Part shown: piece after piece, positions 33,251 through 42,799 of the stretch
Position numbering within the stretch: the stretch's first letter is position 1
How the letters are laid out: each line of letters starts with the position of its first letter
From: Lachnospiraceae bacterium
GTDB lineage: Bacteria > Bacillota > Clostridia > Lachnospirales > Lachnospiraceae
Reading direction: 5' to 3'
Length of the DNA: 64,000 nucleotides
Assembly: GCA_021772075.1 (NCBI GenBank)
Contig: JAETNQ010000016.1
Location: 1-64,000, forward strand
Translations under genes and position numbers: made by a program
Notes under the pieces: generated by a model
The model's input: the letters and a program-made list of their open reading frames with translations, nothing else
Told to the model about the DNA's origin: nothing
Databases searched by the model: none

Positions 33251-35620
33251 ATGGTAAAAGATTTATCTCAGAATACCGAAAGAAATAAGAAGACAGATTC
33301 TGGCAAAAGAAGAAGGCGGAACCCAAAAAGAGGAAACCGCATCATCGGTATAGCCATATTTGGCTTGTTGCTTGCGGCCTGCGGTACACCGTCAGGAAGA
33401 GCGGAAGAAATGCAAAGCGCTGAAATAAAGGAGGAACTGAAAGAATGGCCGGAGGAGCATGACAGCTGTGAGATGCAGGAGCTTAGCGGATATCTGTATG
33501 AACATACTTCCGTAAGTCCTTATGCCAGCGCGGAAATTACGATAAAGGATTATGAGGGGGAACGGCTGGAAACCGAGTGGGATGCGCCGCCGGCTTTTCG
33601 GTTCGCGGGAGAAGCGGATGTGACATGGCGATTTTACAATTCTCTTGCGGAAATGGAGACAGCACTAAACGAGTCGGTCACGCAGGAGATCGATGTGAAC
33701 TCGCTTCATTTTCTATATTATACCTTTCCCATGACGGAGAACGACTACGCCCTTGATCTATACTATATTCTGAAAAGAAAATTCGATACGAAAGAGCATC
33801 CTCTGACAGCATGGAGTACAGATAACGGGAAGATGTTTTACTACATACAGGAAACGCTGAAAGAGGAGGACGGCTATGAGTTTTCCTGTCTGAACAGCCG
33901 GAACTCGAGGGTTAATCTTTATGTGAAGGACAGGACGGCATATGGACTTACCTTGTTGAACGCGCCGCTGGAAGGCGATGACGAAACCTTGGAATATGTA
34001 TTTCATGATGTTTTCCGGCATTATGGCATTCTACAGGGTGGCTGGGGGCTGGATGAGGAAAACCTATACTGGATCGACCATGATGTGAGGCTGACCGAGC
34101 TGGAGAACCCGAAGCGCAGCTTTCTGGAAGTCCGTGGAATTGATGAGAATTGGGAAGCCGCCGGAGACGAGGGGATTATGCGGTATTTTGGCCTGCTGGT
34201 AGAGGCGGATTACGAACTGCCGCTTACGGAGAACGGCAGGATGCTTTCCCTGCATTTTTCACTTGCAAAAGATGATGGGGAAGAAGAAGTTTCTTTTTCC
34301 GATTATATATATGATTTCAGGAAAGATTCCATTATTTCCGCCGCCAGTTCTCTGACGGAAAGCGAGGATGAGACTCTTGTGGATGAAAAAGAAACGTCCG
34401 CAGAGGAAGAGAATACGTTATTTCGTTACTATCTCTTGAACGGCTATTGTATGGACGAACCCTACGACATGACAGTGACGGATATGGAAACCGGTAAAGT
34501 GCTGCAGGAGCGCAGGGTATCTTTGAGTATTGAGCTGCCGGACACGATTACCTATCCGGACTTAAACGGTGACGGTTACGCGGATATGCGGGTTGGTGCG
34601 CCGGTTCATGTGAGCGGTGCAAAGGCGGTGGAGGAAGGTTATACGCCGCCTTCTTATCTGCTCTGGGATCCGCAGGCGGAGCAGTTTGTGCGCAAGACGG
34701 AAAAAGAGGTGGAAAACAGCAGACAAGCGGTGGCAAACGGCTTGACGGAGGAAGAACAGGAGGAAAAGACCAAGCGGGAAAGAAGAGATTCTTTTGCGTT
34801 GGTTCACGAACTGCCGGAGTGGGCTGAACTGGAGGACTATATCAAACTCACAGGCGACAAGGTGCTGGAGTACGAGGTGCAGGAAGGAGACAGCCTCTGG
34901 CGTATCAGTGAACGTTTTTACGGAACTGGATACAAGTGGCCGACAATCGTGCGGGCCGGGGATGCGCCGGGAGATCCGGATTATCTGCTGGCAGGTGAGA
35001 CGGTATTTATGCCGGAGATTTTCTATATCCGCAAAGATCCTTCTTCCAGAGGCGGCCTTCGCTCCGAAGGGAGTTTCCAGATTGAACAGCCGTATGGATT
35101 TGCCCATTATTTTCTGGATGGCGATGTGTCTTATGTGTCTTGGGAGGAAGAGAACCAGATTTACAGTCTGCCGGTAACGAATCCTGTGGGGGAAAATCCA
35201 TTCCATGAACCGGAGGATTGGGAAGCGTTTCAAGCGGAGGTGATACGGTGCAGCGAAGAACTTTGCCCGGGAAGAGTGTCGAACCTCACTTTTGAAAAGA
35301 GTTATATGGAGGATGGCTGCGATCTGTATGGATATTTCTTCGAATATGATACGGGGGAAGAAATTCTGGAGTATGTGGATTTCTTTAAGTTTGGCAAAGC
35401 CAATATGGCGGAAGTAATCGGCGTGCGCGAGCAGGAGCCGAATACTGTGCTGGTGAATACCGTCCGCTATATGGCGGCCAGTTTCACCGATTACGGCGGC
35501 AAGCCGGGCATGGGCTGGGGCGATGGCGCAGCCCCCAACGTAGGCGCGGATAAATGGAAGTACCCTTACCTTCACAATCTGTTCGAGGCGGCGGGGGAGC
35601 AATTTGGGGCAGACAATTGA
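33251..35620 (+). CDS. LysM-containing lipoprotein of unknown function (789 aa)
   Basis: A basic N-terminus (KRRRRNPKRGNR) and a lipobox (IFGLLLAACGTPSG, Cys near 44) indicate a surface lipoprotein. The long middle region (about 80-500) has no family I know. A LysM domain lies at about 538-590 (YEVQEGDSLWRISERFYGTG). The C-terminal 150 residues have WEAFQAEVIRCSEELCPGRV, then VSNLTFEKSYMEDG and KWKYPYLHNLFEAAG. The same LysM plus C-terminal domain pair occurs in the protein at 44681 (WEEFQKEVRASSEKICGNLV). ATG 33251 has AAGGAAAA just upstream. LysM suggests attachment to peptidoglycan. Confidence 0.8.
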   Translation: MVKDLSQNTERNKKTDSGKRRRRNPKRGNRIIGIAIFGLLLAACGTPSGRAEEMQSAEIKEELKEWPEEHDSCEMQELSGYLYEHTSVSPYASAEITIKDYEGERLETEWDAPPAFRFAGEADVTWRFYNSLAEMETALNESVTQEIDVNSLHFLYYTFPMTENDYALDLYYILKRKFDTKEHPLTAWSTDNGKMFYYIQETLKEEDGYEFSCLNSRNSRVNLYVKDRTAYGLTLLNAPLEGDDETLEYVFHDVFRHYGILQGGWGLDEENLYWIDHDVRLTELENPKRSFLEVRGIDENWEAAGDEGIMRYFGLLVEADYELPLTENGRMLSLHFSLAKDDGEEEVSFSDYIYDFRKDSIISAASSLTESEDETLVDEKETSAEEENTLFRYYLLNGYCMDEPYDMTVTDMETGKVLQERRVSLSIELPDTITYPDLNGDGYADMRVGAPVHVSGAKAVEEGYTPPSYLLWDPQAEQFVRKTEKEVENSRQAVANGLTEEEQEEKTKRERRDSFALVHELPEWAELEDYIKLTGDKVLEYEVQEGDSLWRISERFYGTGYKWPTIVRAGDAPGDPDYLLAGETVFMPEIFYIRKDPSSRGGLRSEGSFQIEQPYGFAHYFLDGDVSYVSWEEENQIYSLPVTNPVGENPFHEPEDWEAFQAEVIRCSEELCPGRVSNLTFEKSYMEDGCDLYGYFFEYDTGEEILEYVDFFKFGKANMAEVIGVREQEPNTVLVNTVRYMAASFTDYGGKPGMGWGDGAAPNVGADKWKYPYLHNLFEAAGEQFGADN

Positions 35621-35660
35621 AGACGGAGGACAACTGAAAATATAAGGAGGATAAAGAACC

Positions 35661-36059
35661 ATGAAACACAAGGTAAAAGTAACCGTAATTGATAAAAAAC
35701 TATACCCGGAACTTCAGGAACAGTTCTGCGCGGATAAAACAGCAGGAGCTTGTCCTTGCTACAATATTGGAGATGAATTCGTTTTCTGCCGTGACGATGA
35801 GAATGACCATTTTTGGCATGGCGGATTAAACACTCTCGTAAAGACGGAGGCTGATCCGGATACTGTGGCTGGCGGTCCGAAGATGCCGCATTGTTCTGAA
35901 GCATGGGATGCAATAGCAAGATACATATATACGGGACTTCAGGGTGGTTCTATCATGAAAGGATGGATGGAACGAGAAAATGAGATGATTGCATGTTGCT
36001 CGGATGGAACCAGACCTGTTATTTTTAAAATTGAGCGGATTGACTATGAGGAGGAATAA
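35661..36059 (+). CDS. TIGR04076 family protein (132 aa)
   Basis: The sequence fits TIGR04076: KVKVTVIDKKLYPELQEQF, ACPCYNIGDEF, CSEAWDAIARYIYTGLQGG and MIACCSDGTRPVIFKIERID. Several cysteines are conserved in the family (CPCY, HCSEAW, ACC), which hints at metal or redox chemistry, but the function is unknown. AAGGAGG at 35644 gives a good start. It follows the LysM lipoprotein by 40 bp. Confidence 0.85.
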   Translation: MKHKVKVTVIDKKLYPELQEQFCADKTAGACPCYNIGDEFVFCRDDENDHFWHGGLNTLVKTEADPDTVAGGPKMPHCSEAWDAIARYIYTGLQGGSIMKGWMERENEMIACCSDGTRPVIFKIERIDYEEE

Positions 36060-36159
36060 GGCATCGGATATCGTGTCTTTGGCTATATTGGCGGGGGCGA
36101 TCCGAAGGCCGCAATGAGAAAAGAGAAAACAGGAAAAAGACAGATTCAAGGAGGAACAT

Positions 36160-36687
36160 ATGCAGCTTGGAATAACCATACCTTTACAAAAACATTTAAA
36201 AATTAAGACATTGCCTTATGGGGAACAGGCTGATCCGTTTTATTGCTGGGAGCTTCATATGATCCGGTTACAAGGGAAGAATACACTTGTTGCCATAAAT
36301 GCATCGAATCGGTTTGCGATTGTGCTATGGGGGATGAAAGCACCCCAATGGAAAACCCTGGAGGAAGTCATTCGAAACGGTATAGTACGGGGCTTTCTTT
36401 CCGAGGGATATACCGGGCAGCAGGTAAATGCGTATTTTGACCAGGCAGGCGAGATCTGTTTGACAAAGACCCATGGCAGGAGTCCGGTGGCAACACTGAA
36501 TAAGATGATTGGGTATCTGGGATTTTTGCCGATAGCCATGGATCATGGGGAATTATACCAGATGGCTCATTGCCATGAAATAAACCGGGAATTATGCCAT
36601 GCGGCAGGATTTACCGATTATGGGCTGCCGGTGGAATTCCTGGAAGCAGACATGAATAGAACAGGAATCTGTATTAACGGATTTTAA
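36160..36687 (+). CDS. DUF6933-like protein (175 aa)
   Basis: The start MQLGITIPLQKHLKIKTLPY, then CWELHMIRLQGKNTLVAINA and SNRFAIVLWGMK, resembles the DUF6933 group of small proteins, whose function is not known. AAGGAGG at 36149 supports the start. The C-terminal codons run into a TIR-like gene fragment in another frame, so the last residues may not be original. Confidence 0.65.
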   Translation: MQLGITIPLQKHLKIKTLPYGEQADPFYCWELHMIRLQGKNTLVAINASNRFAIVLWGMKAPQWKTLEEVIRNGIVRGFLSEGYTGQQVNAYFDQAGEICLTKTHGRSPVATLNKMIGYLGFLPIAMDHGELYQMAHCHEINRELCHAAGFTDYGLPVEFLEADMNRTGICINGF

Positions 36688-37096
36688 TGCTAATGTATGG
36701 TATGAGCCGGGAATAAGGCACACGTTAAGGACAGGCACCATCATGCTCTTGCAGGAAGGGCAAAAAGCACCATTTGATATCAGCGACTTTGGAATCCTTT
36801 TTTACAAGGATTCTATTGGCTTGGAACAAGACATAAAAAAGGCGGTAGAGAAATACCTGGACAAGCTGGATGACAGTGTCTGTGACAGCCCGGTCACCAG
36901 TATTTTAAACAGCAGGGCATATAATAAGGTCGAGAAAAAACTGGAGGAGATGGAGAAATTAATATGGAGGCTTGTTGACGAAGTTCCAAGGGATAACGAT
37001 ATTTTAGAGAAAGACAAAGTGATAAGGAACAGAATATTGTGGGTGGATGATTATCCGATGAATAACCAATCGGTCTTTGCAATTAGGCGCATATAA
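36680..37096 (+). pseudogene. fragment of a TIR-like/receiver-like defence-type gene
   Basis: A frame entered at about 36680 without a start reads DFNANVWYEPGIRHTLRTGT, then IMLLQEGQKAPFDISDFGIL and FYKDSIGLEQDIKKAVEKYL. The 'NANV.YE.GIRH..R..T' pattern is the nucleotide-binding end of TIR-like or nucleoside deoxyribosyltransferase-like domains. It ends RNRILWVDDYPMNNQSVFAI, which is the opening strand of a receiver-like domain, then stops. Both the N-terminus and the rest of the receiver domain are missing. An ATG at 36743 could give a 117-aa product, but without the catalytic part. Confidence 0.5.
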
Positions 37097-37489
37097 AGTT
37101 ACGAGCGAGGTCGGTAATATTATTTCGATAATTTCGGATGTTCTAGGAATATAAAAAGCCAATGAATATAAATAAAGATAATTATTTTAAAGAATGAAAT
37201 TAAAATAACAAAAGAATATTTAGAAATACTTTCTATTTCTGGAAAAAGAATGTATAATACGTAATATGTAAGTATATTATTCCAAACAGAAAGGGGGAAG
37301 AATGGATTGTACTGGAAACACGTGGGGGTTATCCGCATTTGTTTCCTTTTTTATGCTATTGTCAAATAGCATGCGCATAGGGGAATATGGAAAAATTTGC
37401 TGTTGGAGTAATCTGTTTCCCGCGCGGCAGACAGGGAAATCTTCCCTGCTCAATTTCAAATGATGTATTTTACAAAGGAGGTATCATGG
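37097..37489 (+). promoter_or_regulatory. leader region of the surface-protein/sortase operon
   Basis: No gene is seen. TATAAT at 37253-37258 (TGTATAAT) is the best promoter. A hairpin with an 8-bp stem (ATGCTATT-GTCA-AATAGCAT, 37353-37372) lies in the 230-nt leader. AAAGGAGG at about 37474 is the ribosome site for ATG 37490. The left 100 bp are AT-rich filler. Confidence 0.5.
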
Positions 37490-40400
37490 ATGAAAAAGTC
37501 CAGAAGAAAATTGTTAGGAATTTTGCTGACAGCGTCCATTATAGCGGCGACGGTATTTCCAATGCAGGGTACGGCGGCAGAAGGAATTGACCGTGAAGTG
37601 AAAAGTAAGGCACAACAGGAAAAAGAAAATGCAACACAAGGGAAAATGTCGGAAACGACAGTTTCTGCTAACACATTGCCGGCGGAGGAAATGGGTGAGT
37701 CCCTGATTATGCTGATGTCTTATGATATTAACCAGCCGGTGATCGAGAGCTTTGAATTGGAAGAAAATGGGCAGACATTGAACAAAAATGACACTCTTCA
37801 TTTTAATATGTCAGCCTATGACGCGGACGGCGATATCGTATCTGCCACCGTGCAAATCGGAAGGAAAAACGGTTCCAGCAATATGCAGACCGTGTATTTG
37901 AAAAATGAGGAAGGGAATTTGTATACAGGAACGCTGGCCTGCAGCAGGTTTACAGGGTCTGAAGGCGATTATTATATTTCCCAAATCCGGCTGGAAGACG
38001 CGACGAACAATTATGTAGAGTGGCCTGTCAATGAAAACGGGCAGAAACTTTATACATTTACAGTCGATAATACCAGGACATTGTCTATTTCTGACTTTCA
38101 AATACAAAGAAATCCTTCCAATGCGGATGGAAAGCTGAGAGTAGGAGACACAGTGACCTATACGGCGCATGTGGAATGCGAAGGGATGGAATTGACAAGC
38201 ACCGTGTATATGTACTTGAGAACAGTGAACAGCAGTTCTTCGCGTTCCGACAATGTATCTATGAAATACGATGCAGGAACCAAGATGCTGACAGGCACTT
38301 ATACGATTAAAGACACCACTTATCCTTCAGAATGGGAGCTAAATTATATTTATACATATACGTATAATCAATCTTATAATTTTTACCCGAGTAAAATTGA
38401 ACCGGATAAAGATTTAAAGTTTGTAGTAGTCAATGATGATTATGATAAGGAAAAACCTGTAATTGAAAGCATTACCGTTGATAAGAACGGACAGATGGTA
38501 AAAGCCGGGGAAAAAGTTACTGTCAAGGTCAAAGTAAAGGAAAAAAATCCCTCCAGTTCAATGTATGTAAGGTTTACTCCGCAGACTGGGGGAGGGTACA
38601 ATTATACGTATTTGTATTTGGATAAAGATACTATGGAATATACAGGGAGCTTCAGTATTACAAGGGATACTTATCCTGCGAAATGGGAACTTACCTACTT
38701 GAGCTTATCGGATGTGAACGGAAACAGTGTGTCTTTATCGGATTTTCAGGCGGATTGGAATACAACCCGTCCGTGGTATTATACCGTAGATCCGGAAGGG
38801 TATCTGGATGATACGAAAGCTCCTGTGATTGAAAGCATTACGATTGATAAAAATGGGGAATGGGTTTATCCGGGCGATACAGTCACCATCACCGTGAAAG
38901 TTGATGAGGAAAATCCTTCCGATACAGGATATGCTTATTTTTATCCGCAAGTATCCTATGTTTCCAGTTCCCATACCGTATATTTAAGATACAATGCGGA
39001 TACCAAAGAATATAAGGGTACCATTTCTATCACAGACAATACTTATCCATGCGAGTGGATGCTTACGGAATTGACCATATATGATGTCAGGGGGCGTTAC
39101 ACTGACTTAAACAGTTTTAAACCGGACTGGCGGAATACCTGTCCGTGGTATTACAGGGTGGAAACGGACGATACTTACCGGGAAGACGTAAAAGATGCCG
39201 CTTTTACCGTTTATGGGTACATACAACAGGAAGACGGCAGTTACCAATACGGTCCTTTTGTGGAAAATAAGACCATCAAAGTAGGAAGAAGGGATTCTTT
39301 GGAAGGGCTTGGGATATGCCCGCCGCTGCCTGCAGAAGGCGTAAACGTGAAGTTCCGGGATGAGGGATCAGGAAAGGAAATAGACGGGGATACGGAGTTG
39401 TTCTTTGCGAATGATACCAATCCTTCCTATGATTTCCGTGCTGTTTATGACAAAATCTGTGTCAATGCAGTTCTCATTTATGCGAGCAAAGATGAAGGAA
39501 TGAAAATGGCCATTGTACCGCAGTTTGTCGATAAAGACGCGACATATGGCGAAATGCTGGCCTCCTTTGTGGCGCCGGCGGATGCTGACGAAGATCTTCT
39601 TGTCGAATATCAATTGGAAGGAAGGGACGAAGCGGCTCAAGTGGAAGATATGGGTTATGTCGGCGTGACTGCAAAATATGGCGATTGTCTGGTAGCGTGG
39701 AACATGAAGTACATGGACGAAAATGGCAATGCAATTTCCAAAGTTGTTTCCAAAACGTACGAAAAAGGAACTGCCGTCAGCGATGCTTTGGCATCTCTGG
39801 AAGGCCAGCCGGCACCGGAGGGGCTGGAATTTGAAAAATGGTCTTTGCCGGGGATGAGCGGAGGAGAGACGCTGTTCCATGATATGACAAATCTGAATGT
39901 GACAGCCGTATATAAAGGAAAGACTACGGCAGATGTATCCTATACTTATCGGGGAGAAGACGGAAAGCTTGCTTCCGGCAGCAGATTAATGGCTTTGAAC
40001 GGAGAAAATCTTTCTTATGAGGATGCCATGAAAGAAGTCAAGGAAGAGTTGAAAGAATTAAAGCATCTGGAGGGTCTTGTGCTGGAAGACTGGGCAGGCA
40101 TGAAGGGCGGAATAGATATTGCAAGGTATAAAAAAATGAATATCCAGGCGAAGTATGCCAACTGCGTAGTTATTTTGAAGTATCCGAAAGATGTTTGTGA
40201 GTATGTAGTTGTAGAGAAAGGATCCGATTTTACCCTGCCTGTCGAAAATGAAGAGTATGTGGATATTTTATGGGAAGGACATAGCAGGGGAGAAACCGTG
40301 AAGATTACCGATGACAAGGAATTTCTTGTAGCGGATGCCAAGAGGAAAGACGGAACGGCGGAGGAGCCGTCGGGAGGAAAACTTCCGGAAGCGGAAATTG

Positions 40401-41080
40401 ATAAGATCATAGCCGATATAGAACAAAGCGGAAGCGGGGAAACGATACATGTTGACATGAAAAAGGCTACGGTAGTGCCGAAAGAAGTTCTGGAAGCGAT
40501 TAAAGGGAAGGAAGTCAATATCGTTCTCGATATGGGTGCTTACAGCTGGTCGATCGGAGGAAATGAAGTGGTTGCCTCCGACTTGAAGGATATTGATTTG
40601 GAAGTGATCGTCGATACGGATGATATTCCTCCGGCTATTGTGGATGCGCTTGCGGAAGGGAAGCCTTCTACACAGATTACGCTTGTCCATGATGGGGAAT
40701 TCGGGTTCCGGGCTGATCTTACCGTGAACCTTGGCAGTGAAAACGGCGGCTGCACAGGAAATTTATACTATTATGACAGCGCTGGAAAGCTGATATTCCG
40801 GGATGCCGGGGAAATCGGGGCGGACGGCAATATTAGTTTGTCATTCTCCCATGCCTCCGAGTATGTGGTGATTATTGAAAAAGAACTGCCGGACAGCGAA
40901 AAGGAAGAGGCTGGCGGAAACGAAGAGGAAAGCGGGAATGATATATCCCATAGCGGCCAGGACAGCGGCGGCCAGGAAATAATTTCCATTGCAAAAGCAG
41001 CGGAGGATATCGCGCCTGGCGCCGATGTGGAAAAAGACAATGATTCTGGCAAACCAAAGAGTCCGAAAACAGGAGAATAA
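37490..41080 (+). CDS. large Ig-like-repeat surface protein ending in SPKTGE (1,196 aa)
   Basis: A signal peptide (MKKSRRKLLGILLTASIIAA, cleaved near TAAEG) is followed by three to four beta-sandwich repeats of about 115-125 residues (about 85-565). These repeats share PVIESITVDKNGQ, 'YL..DT.EYTGSFSIT..TYP..WEL' and 'PWYY.V' ends. Further beta repeats lie at about 570-930, then a Lys/Glu region and an acidic C-terminus. The protein stops right after GKPKSPKTGE. SPKTG is the motif used by Clostridial class B sortases, but the hydrophobic helix and basic tail of a sorting signal are missing. A class B sortase gene starts 6 bp later in the same frame. Adhesion or matrix formation is a likely role. 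Confidence 0.85.
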   Translation: MKKSRRKLLGILLTASIIAATVFPMQGTAAEGIDREVKSKAQQEKENATQGKMSETTVSANTLPAEEMGESLIMLMSYDINQPVIESFELEENGQTLNKNDTLHFNMSAYDADGDIVSATVQIGRKNGSSNMQTVYLKNEEGNLYTGTLACSRFTGSEGDYYISQIRLEDATNNYVEWPVNENGQKLYTFTVDNTRTLSISDFQIQRNPSNADGKLRVGDTVTYTAHVECEGMELTSTVYMYLRTVNSSSSRSDNVSMKYDAGTKMLTGTYTIKDTTYPSEWELNYIYTYTYNQSYNFYPSKIEPDKDLKFVVVNDDYDKEKPVIESITVDKNGQMVKAGEKVTVKVKVKEKNPSSSMYVRFTPQTGGGYNYTYLYLDKDTMEYTGSFSITRDTYPAKWELTYLSLSDVNGNSVSLSDFQADWNTTRPWYYTVDPEGYLDDTKAPVIESITIDKNGEWVYPGDTVTITVKVDEENPSDTGYAYFYPQVSYVSSSHTVYLRYNADTKEYKGTISITDNTYPCEWMLTELTIYDVRGRYTDLNSFKPDWRNTCPWYYRVETDDTYREDVKDAAFTVYGYIQQEDGSYQYGPFVENKTIKVGRRDSLEGLGICPPLPAEGVNVKFRDEGSGKEIDGDTELFFANDTNPSYDFRAVYDKICVNAVLIYASKDEGMKMAIVPQFVDKDATYGEMLASFVAPADADEDLLVEYQLEGRDEAAQVEDMGYVGVTAKYGDCLVAWNMKYMDENGNAISKVVSKTYEKGTAVSDALASLEGQPAPEGLEFEKWSLPGMSGGETLFHDMTNLNVTAVYKGKTTADVSYTYRGEDGKLASGSRLMALNGENLSYEDAMKEVKEELKELKHLEGLVLEDWAGMKGGIDIARYKKMNIQAKYANCVVILKYPKDVCEYVVVEKGSDFTLPVENEEYVDILWEGHSRGETVKITDDKEFLVADAKRKDGTAEEPSGGKLPEAEIDKIIADIEQSGSGETIHVDMKKATVVPKEVLEAIKGKEVNIVLDMGAYSWSIGGNEVVASDLKDIDLEVIVDTDDIPPAIVDALAEGKPSTQITLVHDGEFGFRADLTVNLGSENGGCTGNLYYYDSAGKLIFRDAGEIGADGNISLSFSHASEYVVIIEKELPDSEKEEAGGNEEESGNDISHSGQDSGGQEIISIAKAAEDIAPGADVEKDNDSGKPKSPKTGE

Positions 41081-41086
41081 AGTAAG

Positions 41087-41971
41087 ATGAAGCTTGGAAA
41101 AAAACAAATATTGTCAATCCTTGCCATCCTTGCCTTGGGCGCGGCGATTACCTTTGCCGGTTTTCGGGCAGGAAAGGAAGGGGGGACAGGAAATGCGGAA
41201 AATGCCGGCGCTTCGGAGGTGGTTGCGGATGTTTCTGATTTGTCCAAGCCTTCGGATGCGGATGCGGCAGAAAGGAATGACGGATCTGACGGCACAAAAG
41301 TTGATTTCGAACAGTTAAAGGCACAGAACCCGGATATATATGCGTGGATTACTGTTCCTGGAACTGGAATTGATTATCCGGTGCTGCAAAAAGGGGATGC
41401 AAAAGACCCTTATGATAATTACTACCTTGACCATCAGGTGGATTTGTCAGAAGGATTTCCAGGGGTCATTTATTCCCAGCCGGTCAACCGCAGGGATTTT
41501 ACGGATTCCGTTACGGTTTTGTACGGGCATAATTTAAAAAACGGGGGGATGTTCAGCGATCTCCATGATTTTGCGGACAAAGAATTTTTTGCCCAAAACA
41601 GCCGGGTAATCATTTATACGCCGGAGGAGATATTTACTTATGAAATTTTCGCCGCCATAGATTTTTCCGATGCGCTTTTGCCTTACGAATATGATTTTGC
41701 GGAAAGTGCCGAGGTGCAGAGGCATTTGGAGGATGTGAGAAAATGCCAAGGAAATTTCAGGGAGGAAACGAAACTGCAGGAAGGTTCTAAAATTCTTGTG
41801 CTGTCTACCTGCTATGGCGACAGGGAAGACCGCCGGCTTCTGGTAGAGGCGGTGTTGGTGGAGGAAGCTCTGACGGCGGAAGTGCCGACGACAGAAGTGC
41901 CAACGGCAGAAGTGCCGACGACAAAAATGCCGTTGGCAGAAATGCTGGCGAACGCGCGGCTGGCAGAGTAA
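41087..41971 (+). CDS. srtB: class B sortase (294 aa)
   Basis: An N-terminal membrane helix (about 6-26) precedes the sortase domain (about 70-260). Motifs are IYAWITVPGTGIDYPVLQ, the catalytic His in VLYGHNLKNGGMF, the catalytic Cys in ILVLSTCYGDRE and the Arg in DRRLLVEAVL. It would attach SPKTG-type proteins to the wall; the preceding gene is the obvious substrate. An unusual 35-residue tail follows the catalytic core, made of TAEVPTTEVPTAEVPTTKMP repeats; its role is unknown. The gene follows the surface protein after 6 bp. Confidence 0.93.
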   Translation: MKLGKKQILSILAILALGAAITFAGFRAGKEGGTGNAENAGASEVVADVSDLSKPSDADAAERNDGSDGTKVDFEQLKAQNPDIYAWITVPGTGIDYPVLQKGDAKDPYDNYYLDHQVDLSEGFPGVIYSQPVNRRDFTDSVTVLYGHNLKNGGMFSDLHDFADKEFFAQNSRVIIYTPEEIFTYEIFAAIDFSDALLPYEYDFAESAEVQRHLEDVRKCQGNFREETKLQEGSKILVLSTCYGDREDRRLLVEAVLVEEALTAEVPTTEVPTAEVPTTKMPLAEMLANARLAE

Positions 41972-42127
41972 AAACAATGAAAAAGAAATGAATGGAAAGG
42001 TGCAGGGCCTTCATAAGACAGGCTTTGCGCCTTTCTGTTTTTTTAGCCTGCAGGAAACGAAATGCCTGCGGCGGCAGGATCTTGGACAGCCGCTGGCGGA
42101 ATAGATGGAAAAGGAAATGCTGCCTCC

Positions 42128-42271
42128 CTACCGCCCGCGATCCAAAATCAGGCCTACCAACCGCAGTAATAAACTCATGATCACATTGATGCACCATAGT
42201 ATGGCTGCGACGCTTATTGCGGCAATGCTTATAAATACAACGTTGAATGTTGAAAAAGAAAAAAATTTCAT
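42128..42271 (-). CDS. small membrane protein (47 aa)
   Basis: On the minus strand AGGGAGG lies 5 bp before ATG 42271, and the frame runs to TAG at 42128-42130. The product MKFFSFSTFNVVFISIAAIS continues with VAAILWCINVIMSLLLRLVG and is almost all hydrophobic with a basic end (LDRGR), so one or two membrane helices are likely. No family is recognised. The strong ribosome site is the main support. Confidence 0.5.
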   Translation of the reverse strand: MKFFSFSTFNVVFISIAAISVAAILWCINVIMSLLLRLVGLILDRGR

Positions 42272-42799
42272 AGGAGCCTCCCTGAGAAATAGTATGGGTG
42301 ATAACAGCCGAAAGCTTTCGTTTCCACGGACTTCCGGCTGTTCGCACGTTAACGCTTATATCGATCCATGCAACATGCAAAGACTTTAAAAGCCTGCGAT
42401 GCCGCTGCTATGCAGCCTGCTGCACACCATGTCCCGATGGCGGAATGCGGGTGTCTGGAAAGCAAGCATTTGCGGGGCGCTCGTGTGTGCCGCATGGTAT
42501 GCCGGCGGGTTGGGCGCGGGGAACTGACGGATAAGGCTGCTCCAGTCGTTTTCATCTTTGCCGGCCTTTTTGCGGGAGAGCAGGTCGCATACCGTATTAC
42601 AATATTGCCCAAGGCATCCGTTGATTTCCGCTTCGGTGGAATATTCCTTTTGGAGGAAAGGCTGGTTGGTCCGAATTGCCCGCAGGGCATCCACCATCTG
42701 GCAAAAGGCGCGGGCGAAGATAACCGTATTGTTTTTTATAATAGGCGATCCCAGCCAGCGGGGCACATATTGATAGGAAAGGTACCCGAGGTCAGGCAG
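42272..42799. other. stretch without a confident gene
   Basis: Both strands have open frames here. The minus-strand frame 42386-42697 (ending at TAA 42386-42388) has codon use like the neighbouring genes and reads MVDALRAIRTNQPFLQKEYS, then TEAEINGCLGQYCNTVCDLL. It stays open further upstream to 42949 but lacks a ribosome site at any possible start. It may be a real gene of about 100-125 aa or a decayed one. The plus-strand frame over the same region looks like its shadow. Confidence 0.3.

Noticed and set aside
34562-35671. 369-aa minus-strand frame
   Set aside because: Shadow of the LysM lipoprotein gene; no ribosome site and no known domain.
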